NCBI GenBank assembly: GCA_019420305.1
Contig: JAHZHL010000006.1
Location: 1 to 64,000, forward strand
Length of the DNA stretch: 64,000 nucleotides
Reading direction: 5' to 3'
Source of the DNA: Bacillota bacterium
Lineage (GTDB): Bacteria; Bacillota; Clostridia; Peptostreptococcales; Anaerovoracaceae
The notes beneath the pieces are model-generated. The model worked only from the letters and a program-made list of their open reading frames with translations, was not told the DNA's origin and made no database searches. The position numbers were made by a program, and so were the translations under genes. Below are positions 26,271 to 33,293 of this stretch, piece by piece (position 1 is the first letter of the stretch; each line of letters starts with the position of its first letter).

Positions 26271-27074
26271 TTACGACACCTGCATGCCCTGCTGCTGAAC
26301 TTGCGCCTGGCTCATCTGTGTCTGAGCCATCTGTGCCGCGAAAAGCCGGTAGATGTTATTCTTTTTAATTTCCAGCTGATTCAAAATGAATGCCTTTACG
26401 AAATTGTTCGCAGGCGCCAGAATAATATCTTCTGGTTTTCCGTACTGGGAAATTCCTCCCTCGTTGAGAATCATAACCCGGTCGGACAGAGTCAGCGCCT
26501 CTTCCGGATCGTGAGTTACAATAATCGTTGTCAGATGATACTCCTTGGCGATGGTCTTGATCCGGTCCTTGATAGACTCTTTAATGACGCCGTCCAGCGC
26601 GCTGAGCGGTTCGTCCAGCAGAAGGATTTTCGGCTTCATCACCATAGTTCTCGCCAGAGCCACTCTCTGTTTCTGCCCTCCGGAAAGCTGATCGATTTTC
26701 TTTTCCAGATGCGGCTCCAGTTCCAGAAGACGAATCAGCTCATCAACTTCCTCTTTCGTGGAAATGTCCGGCTTGTTGCGAAGTCCGTATGTAATGTTCT
26801 TATATACATTCAGGTTCGGAAACAGCGCGTAGTCCTGGAATACAATGTTGAACCCTCTCTTTTCCATCGGCACATCTGTGATATCTTCACCGTCAAAGAT
26901 GATTTTTCCGCCGTTGCTTTCCGTAATTCCCAGGATCAGATTTAAAAGCGTCGTCTTTCCGCATCCGGAGGGACCTAAGATCGATACAATTTCGCCGTCT
27001 TCGATATCCAGACTGATATCCTCGAGAATCGTCACACCGTCATAACTTTTTTTCACATGTTCTAATTGCAGCAT
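26271..27074 (-). CDS. ABC transporter ATP-binding protein, AEP-type
   Basis: 267 residues. The cytoplasmic ATPase of the AEP importer. Walker A GPSGCGKTTL, Q-loop VFQDYALFP, signature LSGGQKQRVALAR, Walker B ILLLDEPLSALD and switch VTHDPEEAL are all present, as in the Fbp/Pot-like importer ATPases. The last 22 residues are rich in Gln and Met (AAQMAQTQMSQAQVQQQGM), with no counterpart I know in the family. It is the first gene of the transporter operon, 24 bases upstream of the permease, and follows an RpiR regulator gene. Confidence 0.88.
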   Translation of the reverse strand: MLQLEHVKKSYDGVTILEDISLDIEDGEIVSILGPSGCGKTTLLNLILGITESNGGKIIFDGEDITDVPMEKRGFNIVFQDYALFPNLNVYKNITYGLRNKPDISTKEEVDELIRLLELEPHLEKKIDQLSGGQKQRVALARTMVMKPKILLLDEPLSALDGVIKESIKDRIKTIAKEYHLTTIIVTHDPEEALTLSDRVMILNEGGISQYGKPEDIILAPANNFVKAFILNQLEIKKNNIYRLFAAQMAQTQMSQAQVQQQGMQVS

Positions 27075-27235
27075 AATTGTTCATCCTTTCTCTATTGTTC
27101 GTTCGGGAAACATTTTATTTGAAATAAGGCTTCCCGCTGAATTCATTTTCCGCAAGAATTCTAACTCTGAATTTTGTAAAATACAATTAAATCAATGTTA
27201 ACTTTTTGTAAGAGGAATGTTAAAGAAGGCGCCAA

Positions 27236-27262
27236 AAAACGTGTAGAAAATCTACACGTTTT
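27236..27262 (-). terminator. Terminator after the RpiR regulator
   Basis: AAAACGTGTAGA and its complement form a perfect 12-bp stem with an AAA loop; a run of T follows on the minus strand. It separates the regulator from the transporter operon. Confidence 0.88.
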
Positions 27263-27269
27263 ACGACAT

Positions 27270-28151
27270 TCATTTGGACCTGTGGTATGCTTTATTGCGT
27301 ATAATGCGGCTGTTTTTATCCAGTCTCTCGGAGTATGTTTTGTAATCTGAGGTAAGGAGCCCCATATAAATCATATCTACGATCAAAGTCTGAGAAGTTC
27401 TTGAAAAAATCGCGTTTCCATAAAAGAGCTGTTCCTGTGTGGTGCATAAAAGATAGTCCGCGTATTTGCTGATCAGAGAATCTCTGAAATTTGTAATTAC
27501 GATTGTGGCTGCTCCTTGCTTTTTCGCCATTTTCAGAGCGTCCACCGTATCCCTTGAAGCGCCGGAATAAGAAATCCCGATGGCAACGTCCTTCTCGGAC
27601 AGGGAAGCCGCGCTAATCCTCTGCAGATAAGGATCCTCAAGATACCTGCAGCTTAACCCCAGATAGGTAAGCTTTGTTTCCAGATCACAACAGGCGGAGC
27701 TTGAATTTTCAATACCGTAAATATCGATCTGCCCCGCGGATTCAATCACTTTAATGACCTTCTGATAGGTTTTCAGAGAAAGCGCTTTGATACTGCGTTC
27801 GATCATGGCAGAGGCCGCGGCCGCCATTTTGGCAGGCACATCACTGAGCTCGTCGTTTTCTGAAATGGAATAACCGTAAATCGCGTATGGGCTTTGCCGT
27901 TCGCCGCTTTCCTGCGCCATCTCTTCTATAATCGCGTCCTTAAAGCTTCGGAATCCCTCATATCCCAGAGCTTTCACCATTCGCACGATAGTCGGCTGGC
28001 TGACGCGGCACCGGGCCGCAAGCTGGGAAAGGGACATATCCCGAACTTCCTTCATATTCTCCAGAATGTAATCCGCCGCCTTTTTTTCTGATGGACGAAG
28101 GTCTCCATATCCGGCATCAATGGAAAACGCAACCGTATCTTCTCGCTTCAT
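27270..28151 (-). CDS. MurR/RpiR-family transcriptional regulator
   Basis: About 293 residues: an N-terminal RpiR helix-turn-helix (LSQLAARCRVSQPTIVRMVKALGYEGFRSFKDA) and a C-terminal SIS domain (VIESAGQIDIYGIENSSSA, AIGISYSGASRDTVDALKMAKKQGA) that usually binds a phosphorylated sugar-like ligand. I chose the ATG at 28151 (SD GGGAG) over a TTG at 28160. It lies immediately upstream of the AEP transport and degradation genes and is their likely regulator, perhaps sensing a phosphonate or phosphorylated intermediate; this is inference. Confidence 0.87.
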   Translation of the reverse strand: MKREDTVAFSIDAGYGDLRPSEKKAADYILENMKEVRDMSLSQLAARCRVSQPTIVRMVKALGYEGFRSFKDAIIEEMAQESGERQSPYAIYGYSISENDELSDVPAKMAAAASAMIERSIKALSLKTYQKVIKVIESAGQIDIYGIENSSSACCDLETKLTYLGLSCRYLEDPYLQRISAASLSEKDVAIGISYSGASRDTVDALKMAKKQGAATIVITNFRDSLISKYADYLLCTTQEQLFYGNAIFSRTSQTLIVDMIYMGLLTSDYKTYSERLDKNSRIIRNKAYHRSK

Positions 28152-28202
28152 AATTGTCAACTCCCTGTAATTTTCCTACAAAATTTCTTAGGAAACAGAT
28201 TT

Positions 28203-28240
28203 CCCGTTTGTTAAATTCAGTATAACAAACGGGTGTTTTT
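28203..28240 (+). terminator. Terminator-like hairpin on the strand opposite the RpiR gene
   Basis: CCCGTTTGTTA and TAACAAACGGG form a perfect 11-bp stem followed on the plus strand by TGTTTTTTG. No plus-strand gene lies upstream for several kb, so it is an orphan terminator, an antisense RNA end, or an operator palindrome in the RpiR promoter. Confidence 0.4.
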
Positions 28241-28352
28241 TGTTTTTTAAGGGAATGTAAAATCTTTGTTAAATGGACATTTGTATGAACTTTCTGTTTA
28301 AGATAATATACTGATATACTAATATTTTCCTTAACTAAGGCCAAAAAATTTA

Positions 28353-28372
28353 CCGCCAGGTACTCCTGGCGG
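28353..28372 (-). terminator. Hairpin after the toxin remnant
   Basis: CCGCCAGG / CCTGGCGG is a perfect 8-bp stem with a TACT loop; on the minus strand a T-rich tract follows after four bases. Likely terminator of the decayed toxin-antitoxin transcript. Confidence 0.55.
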
Positions 28373-28408
28373 CTTAGACAGATGTGGTTCTTATCTTTCA
28401 CAATGGGA

Positions 28409-28654
28409 TCACAAGCTTAATATCTTTATTATCTTCTCCTCCTCAAACACTTCATATACCAGCCTATGTTTCACATTTATTCTTCGGGAATAGGCGCCCT
28501 GCAAATCTCCAAGAATTTTTTCATAACTCGGCGGCTTTTGGTACGGATCTTTTTTTATCAGCTCTGTCAGCGCTTTCGCCTTTTTAGCCAAATGCGCTCC
28601 TTTTAATTTTGAGATATCTTTTGCCGCCGCTTTTGTATAAACGATCTCGTACAT
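28409..28654 (-). pseudogene. YoeB/Txe-family toxin with premature stop
   Basis: 81 residues matching the Txe/YoeB mRNA-interferase family: YEIVYTKAAAKDISKLKG, YEKILGDLQGAYSRRINVKHRLVYEVFEEEKIIKIL. Family members end in a Trp-Ser/Thr-His-Tyr-Glu motif holding the catalytic His. Here the Trp codon position is TGA, and the frame beyond it still reads Ser-His-Cys-Glu-Arg-stop (to 28391). The toxin therefore lost its catalytic end by a nonsense change, and the Tyr is now Cys. The ATG overlaps the antitoxin stop (TAATG). An active toxin is unlikely. Confidence 0.75.
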
Positions 28655-28740
28655 TACCAATCTACCTCACTTTCTGAGACACATTCAGAAAGTGGAGTAT
28701 TTTTCCCTTCTATCAGCTTTTCTTTCATTTCAGGAATCGA
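28654..28740 (-). pseudogene. C-terminal remnant of a YefM-family antitoxin
   Basis: The 28 codons before the TAA at 28656-28654 read SIPEMKEKLIEG, then NTPLSECVSESEVDW, the typical toxin-wrapping C-terminus of YefM/Phd antitoxins. An in-frame TAG stands at 28741-28743 and nothing upstream resembles the DNA-binding N-terminus; the LD-carboxypeptidase promoter region begins there. The antitoxin is therefore 5'-deleted. The TAATG overlap with the toxin is the native arrangement. Confidence 0.7.
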
Positions 28741-28819
28741 CTACGCAATCTATGTTGTCAATTCGTCTTGTTCTTGTTAATGATAATAACTCATATACTG
28801 GCAAAAAGGAGTGTATTTT

Positions 28820-29731
28820 ATGTTGATTCGTCCTGCCCCGCTGAAAGAGGAAGACGCGGTGGCTCTCGTCTGTCCCGCCTCTCCGGTTTCCCGGGAGAGT
28901 TTGCATGCCTGTATGGATTCTATCCGTTCTCTGAAGCTGCGGCCTGTACTTCTGCCCGGCTGCGCCCAGTCCCGCGGCTACCTTGCCGGAAGTGACGCCC
29001 AGCGCGCCCGGGATCTGAACCGGGCCTTTGCCAGCCCGGAATTCAAAGGTATCTTTTGCCTGCGGGGAGGATACGGCTCTCCCCGGATTCTGCCTCTGCT
29101 GGATCTGGAAACGATCCGGAAAAATCTCAAATGCTTTGTCGGATTCAGCGATATCACCGCCCTCCACCTGGCGTTTAATCAGCTGTGCGGCTTCCAGACC
29201 TTCCACGGCCCCATGCCGTCTTCGGATTACAAAACTCTCGATTCCTTTTCGCTGACCAGTCTGACACAGCAGCTTTTTACAGATGCCTCCCCGGGGACTC
29301 TCCCCCATCCGCCGGGACATCGTCCGTCGGTTCTGATCCCCGGGGAAGCCCGCGGAGTCCTGACCGGCGGAAATCTGACGCTGCTGGTTCATACTCTGGG
29401 ATCTCCTTATGAAATTGACACCCGGAATAAAATTCTCTTTCTGGAGGAAACAGGCGAACCGCTCTACCGCATCGACCGTTCCCTGACCGCCCTGGCGCTG
29501 GCGGGTAAATTCCGCGACTGCCGCGGGATTCTGCTGGGGACTTTTACGGAAACCGGTGACGCAGACGGAGAAACTCCGTCCCTTGCCGGACTTTTTTATG
29601 AGATTCTCGCGCCATGGAAAAAGCCGGCGCTTTTTCATATCCGCGCCGGCCACTGTATGCCCAGTCTCACCCTGCCCCTGGGAGCAGAGGTTTATTTTGA
29701 TACAGAGTCTCTTGCAATTTCCGTCATATAA
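28820..29731 (+). CDS. LD-carboxypeptidase (muramoyltetrapeptide carboxypeptidase, S66)
   Basis: 303 residues. S66-family serine peptidases cut the L,D bond of cytoplasmic murein tetrapeptides during cell-wall recycling. Visible: VALVCPASPVSRE (N-terminal strand), FCLRGGYGSPRILPLLD, FVGFSDITALHLAF with the catalytic Ser, ARGVLTGGNLTLL, FLEETGEPLYRIDRSL with the Glu, and IRAGHCMPSLTLPLG with the catalytic His. The ATG at 28820 has AAGGAG nine bases upstream; a GTG nine bases earlier is less likely. It appears monocistronic. Confidence 0.9.
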   Translation: MLIRPAPLKEEDAVALVCPASPVSRESLHACMDSIRSLKLRPVLLPGCAQSRGYLAGSDAQRARDLNRAFASPEFKGIFCLRGGYGSPRILPLLDLETIRKNLKCFVGFSDITALHLAFNQLCGFQTFHGPMPSSDYKTLDSFSLTSLTQQLFTDASPGTLPHPPGHRPSVLIPGEARGVLTGGNLTLLVHTLGSPYEIDTRNKILFLEETGEPLYRIDRSLTALALAGKFRDCRGILLGTFTETGDADGETPSLAGLFYEILAPWKKPALFHIRAGHCMPSLTLPLGAEVYFDTESLAISVI

Positions 29732-29865
29732 CGTTTTGTAAGCTGCATGTAATGCTTGTATAACACCCCAAAACGGAAGCAACCGGAAAGGACAATGATC
29801 CGTCTTTTTTATCAACCGGCATTCTTCTGATCGTTCTCCTCTCGCTGTTGTTTCACGCTCTGCGC

Positions 29866-31584
29866 CTAAAGGTTTGCCTGACGCTTGATTTTATGAGTCG
29901 TCGTCTTAACGAATTCCTCTTCACGAATCACAATATGGCGAATCCGTTTGTAGTTCGGCAGTTTCTGGTTTTCCTCCGCAATAAAGCGTTTGACGATTTC
30001 ATAAACATCTTCCTCATCCGGCTCCCGCGGACCGCGCTCCCGGATGGCTTCATAGTCCGGCCGCACCTGCACCGCGACAACCGTACCGTCCCCGGCATCC
30101 ATACCATCCAGCCCGTAGACCATACATTCTTCGATAACCGGCAGTTTATTCAACACCTGTTCCAGTTCTTCCGGATAGATGTTTTTCCCGGTCTTCGTTA
30201 CGATAACATTCTTCTTTCTCCCTGTAATATACAGCCAGCCTTCCGGATCCATAAACCCCAAATCGCCGGTGTGAAACCACCCTTCCGCATCAATGACTTC
30301 CGCTGTTTTTTCCGGCATCTCGTAATATCCTAACATCACATTGGGGCCTTTATACAGAATTTCCCCAATTCCGTCTTCGTTGGGATCCGCGATCTTTACT
30401 TCTCCTTCGGGAATAATTTTTCCCACGGATCCTGTTTTCCGGTACTTTTCTTCTCCATCCGGTGTCCCCGCGATAATCGGGGCGGTTTCCGTCAGGCCGT
30501 ACCCCTGCGCCACTTCCAGTCCCAGATCATGAAAGCCTCTCAGCACCTTGGGATCGATTCCCGCGGCTCCGGTGATGACAAGCCGCAGCCTGCCTCCCAG
30601 ACTGTCATAGATCGTCCGGAACAGCTTATGTCGTTTATCAATTCCCGCCTTCCGCAGCGTGCGGTTCAGCTTAATCGCCGCTTTCAGGGCTTTGGTTTTC
30701 TTCGCTTTTTCCGCCTGCTTCCACAGCTTAGCGTATATGGATTCGAAAATCAGCGGTACTCCCACCAGGACACTTGCCTGCGCTTCCGCCAGATTCTTTG
30801 TTACATGTTTCAGTCCCTCGAAAAAGGCGATGGATCCGCCCTGATACAGCACGGTCATAATATCCACCGTTGACTCAAAGGTGTGGTGAATCGGCAGAAT
30901 GGAAAGGGTACGGTCACCGGGCTCAATCCGCACGATCTTACTGATATTCTTAATATTGGACACAATGTTTTCGTGACTCAGCATAACCGCCTTCGGATCT
31001 CCCGTGGTTCCGGAGGTAAACAGCATGACAGCCGCCGCCTGGGGATCGATCTCCGCATCCAGGAACCGCCTGTCGCCGTGGGAAAGAAGCTTCCTTCCTT
31101 CGTAAATCAGACTTGCCATATCGTTTTCAGAAAATGGAACATCTTCATTGCGGTACAATTCAAATTTGAGTTTCACCGGGATGTCCAGCTTCGCCGCGTA
31201 CTTCTCATAAGACGAGGAATATAGGATGCCTTTGCACCCGGCGGTTTTTACCAAATTCGAAATTTCTTCCATACTCAGTTCCTTGTCCAGAGGAACCACG
31301 GTACCTACGCCGTTTACAATCGCGAAATAAGAAAGAGCCCACTCGTAAGAATTCTCTCCGATCACCGCGATTTTTTCTCCCCGCAGTCCCAGATCAATCA
31401 ATCTGGTTCCCAGCGCGTTCATGTCCTTTTCCAGCCTTGTATGAGTAATCTCATGGTATTTGCCGCCCTTCTGCGTTTTTACAAGAAACGCCGGCGTCTC
31501 TTTATAGTCTCTCGCGCCGGTGCGTATCAGATCCCGGATCGACTCCATATCCCGCACCGGATAAAACTGTTCTGCTGCGTTCAT
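29866..31584 (-). CDS. Long-chain acyl-CoA synthetase / AMP-dependent ligase
   Basis: About 572 residues. It activates a carboxylic (probably fatty) acid to acyl-CoA via an acyl-adenylate. Motifs: LFTSGTTGDPKAVMLSHENIV (P-loop-like), LPIHHTFEST, GYGLTETAPI, WFHTGDLGFMD and GRKKNVIVTKTGKNIYPEELE (hinge region). SD GAGGAG precedes the ATG at 31584; the longer frame includes the SD itself. It appears monocistronic, between the LD-carboxypeptidase and divergently placed brnQ. The substrate chain length cannot be read. Confidence 0.9.
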   Translation of the reverse strand: MNAAEQFYPVRDMESIRDLIRTGARDYKETPAFLVKTQKGGKYHEITHTRLEKDMNALGTRLIDLGLRGEKIAVIGENSYEWALSYFAIVNGVGTVVPLDKELSMEEISNLVKTAGCKGILYSSSYEKYAAKLDIPVKLKFELYRNEDVPFSENDMASLIYEGRKLLSHGDRRFLDAEIDPQAAAVMLFTSGTTGDPKAVMLSHENIVSNIKNISKIVRIEPGDRTLSILPIHHTFESTVDIMTVLYQGGSIAFFEGLKHVTKNLAEAQASVLVGVPLIFESIYAKLWKQAEKAKKTKALKAAIKLNRTLRKAGIDKRHKLFRTIYDSLGGRLRLVITGAAGIDPKVLRGFHDLGLEVAQGYGLTETAPIIAGTPDGEEKYRKTGSVGKIIPEGEVKIADPNEDGIGEILYKGPNVMLGYYEMPEKTAEVIDAEGWFHTGDLGFMDPEGWLYITGRKKNVIVTKTGKNIYPEELEQVLNKLPVIEECMVYGLDGMDAGDGTVVAVQVRPDYEAIRERGPREPDEEDVYEIVKRFIAEENQKLPNYKRIRHIVIREEEFVKTTTHKIKRQANL

Positions 31585-31778
31585 TTCTTTTTCTCCTCTC
31601 ATCTAACCCCTGAATTCCCTGTTTTATTCAGTTTCTTTTATGGTTCTGATTAATATACCATCTTTATATGCAAAGATCAATCTTTTCTTTCAAGCGCCTG
31701 TAAAACAAATTTCTCTACATTAATATGTTGATTTTCTCTTCGTGATATGATACCGTAGATTGGCACTATTGTTAATTA

Positions 31779-31807
31779 CGCGGTCTGAGAGGCTGCCTCT
31801 CTCCGCG
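31779..31807 (+). promoter_or_regulatory. Leader hairpin abutting the brnQ SD
   Basis: CGCGG/CCGCG and GAGAGG/CCTCTC form an 11-bp interrupted stem with a CTG loop. The last stem base touches GGAAAGGA, the brnQ ribosome-binding site, so folding may influence translation. No T-box hallmarks were seen. Confidence 0.4.
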
Positions 31808-31825
31808 GAAAGGAACACCTGACTT

Positions 31826-33127
31826 ATGAAACTTCAAACTACCAATCACCAAATGAAAGATCAGCTTGTTGTCGGATTTGCTCTTTTTTCCATGTTCTTT
31901 GGCGCGGGAAACATCATCTTCCCGCCCTATCTGGGAATGGGCGCGGGGGAGAGCTGGTTTACCGGTTTTGTATGCTACTATCTGGCAGACATCGGTCTCG
32001 CGGTAGCCGCGATTTTCGCCCTGCTGAAACATGGCGGCGATATTTCCTCCGTTACAGGAAGAATCGGAAAAGTTCCCGGCACGCTCATGGTTTCCGCTAT
32101 GATTTTATGTATTGGACCGTTTATCGCGATTCCCCGAACCGGAGCGACTACTTATGAAATGTTTGTAGTACCCCTTCTTGGCGATGTCGGCTCCCTGATC
32201 CCCACCGCGATCTTTTTCGCGATCATCCTGCTGCTGACCATACGGGAATCAGCGGTAATCGATATCCTGGGAAAATTTCTGACCCCCGCGCTTTTTATCG
32301 GACTGCTCATTCTGATTGTCTGCGGACTGGTTTCCCCTGTAGGTCCAATCTCGGACACAGCACAAATTGAAAATGTCGTAGTGGAAGGAATCAACGCGGG
32401 ATACCAGACCATGGATGTTCTGGCCGCCATGATCTTCGGGATTATTATTGTAAAGAATGTAGCGGAAAAAGGATATACCGAAGCACGCATCAAATACAGA
32501 GTCGCCCGCAACTCCAGCCTGATTGCCGCTGTCGGACTGCTTGTCATTTACTGCGGACTTACATTTTTAGGAGCTACGGCCTCCACCCTCTATACACTGG
32601 ATATTAACCGTTCAGAACTGATTCTGAACATTACGCAGGATCTTCTGCAGTATCCCGGGGTTATCATTCTCGGAATTGTTGTCACATTAGCCTGCATTAC
32701 AACGGCCGTTGCCCTGGTCAGCGCCAGCGCGGATTATTTTGCTGCGCTGTCAAAAGGAAAACTGAGTTACAAGCTGCTGACGGTTCTTATTTGTCTCTTC
32801 AGCGCCGCAATCGCGAATTTTGGAATCGATCAGATCGTGCTTCTGGCTCAACCGATTCTGAACCTGATTTATCCGGGAGCTCTTATGCTGATCATACTGG
32901 CGTTTTTCTCCTCCCATCTTTCGGATTACGCTGTCCGCGGCACGGTTCTCGGCGCCATGGTTGGCAGCCTGTGTGAAATCCTTTACGGGTGGCACGTTCC
33001 TCTTTCGTTTGTTCCGCGCCTTCCGCTTTCTGAGTTCGGATTCGGCTGGCTGATTTTCGCAGTCGTGTTCGGAATCGCGGGAGCCGTCATCCATCGGCTC
33101 AAAAAGACCTCCAGTCCCGCCCGCTGA
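31826..33127 (+). CDS. brnQ: Branched-chain amino acid carrier (LIVCS family)
   Basis: 433 residues with about 12 membrane segments. A cation-coupled importer of leucine, isoleucine and valine. The signature near the N-terminus, LFSMFFGAGNIIFPPYLGMGAG, and the following PRTGATTYEMFV are characteristic of BrnQ. SD AAAGGA precedes the ATG. The gene has a hairpin leader and its own terminator overlapping the stop codon. Confidence 0.93.
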   Translation: MKLQTTNHQMKDQLVVGFALFSMFFGAGNIIFPPYLGMGAGESWFTGFVCYYLADIGLAVAAIFALLKHGGDISSVTGRIGKVPGTLMVSAMILCIGPFIAIPRTGATTYEMFVVPLLGDVGSLIPTAIFFAIILLLTIRESAVIDILGKFLTPALFIGLLILIVCGLVSPVGPISDTAQIENVVVEGINAGYQTMDVLAAMIFGIIIVKNVAEKGYTEARIKYRVARNSSLIAAVGLLVIYCGLTFLGATASTLYTLDINRSELILNITQDLLQYPGVIILGIVVTLACITTAVALVSASADYFAALSKGKLSYKLLTVLICLFSAAIANFGIDQIVLLAQPILNLIYPGALMLIILAFFSSHLSDYAVRGTVLGAMVGSLCEILYGWHVPLSFVPRLPLSEFGFGWLIFAVVFGIAGAVIHRLKKTSSPAR

Positions 33128-33145
33128 AAACAGCGGGCTTTTATT
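33119..33145 (+). terminator. Terminator overlapping the end of brnQ
   Basis: GCCCGCTG pairs with CAGCGGGC around an AAAA loop, followed by TTTTATT. The stem includes the brnQ stop codon. Confidence 0.8.
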
Positions 33146-33185
33146 ATTCCCGCATTTTCCGCATCCTATGAAGAACAGGATGATC

Positions 33186-33236
33186 TTGACAGCTGATACC
33201 CCTATCGGTATAATAAGCGTATACCCCTATAGGTAT
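33186..33236 (+). promoter_or_regulatory. Consensus promoter with two CsoR-like operator sites
   Basis: TTGACA at 33186-33191 and TATAAT at 33209-33214 with exactly 17 bases between form a perfect sigma-A promoter. ATACCCCTATCGGTAT (33196-33211) lies in the spacer and overlaps the -10 box; ATACCCCTATAGGTAT (33221-33236) lies over the probable start of transcription. Such TACCC/GGGTA-type repeats are typical of CsoR/RcnR-family metal or thiol repressors. No such repressor gene is in this window. Confidence 0.7.
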
Positions 33237-33293
33237 ATATTCACTATGTTGAACTTCTTCATGGGACAAATAGAAAGGATGGTTTAAGATTTC

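Noticed and set aside
28730..29815. A 361-residue minus-strand frame opposite the LD-carboxypeptidase
   Set aside because: The plus-strand product has all S66 catalytic motifs; the minus frame is Arg/Gln-rich without any recognisable domain.
29732..29865. Small plus-strand frame after the LD-carboxypeptidase
   Set aside because: The only ATG after an AAAGGA gives 11 codons, and the longer hydrophobic frame has no start before it runs antisense into the acyl-CoA synthetase gene.
31654..31825. T-box leader before brnQ
   Set aside because: The conserved T-box antiterminator sequence and specifier stem are not seen; only a short hairpin is present.
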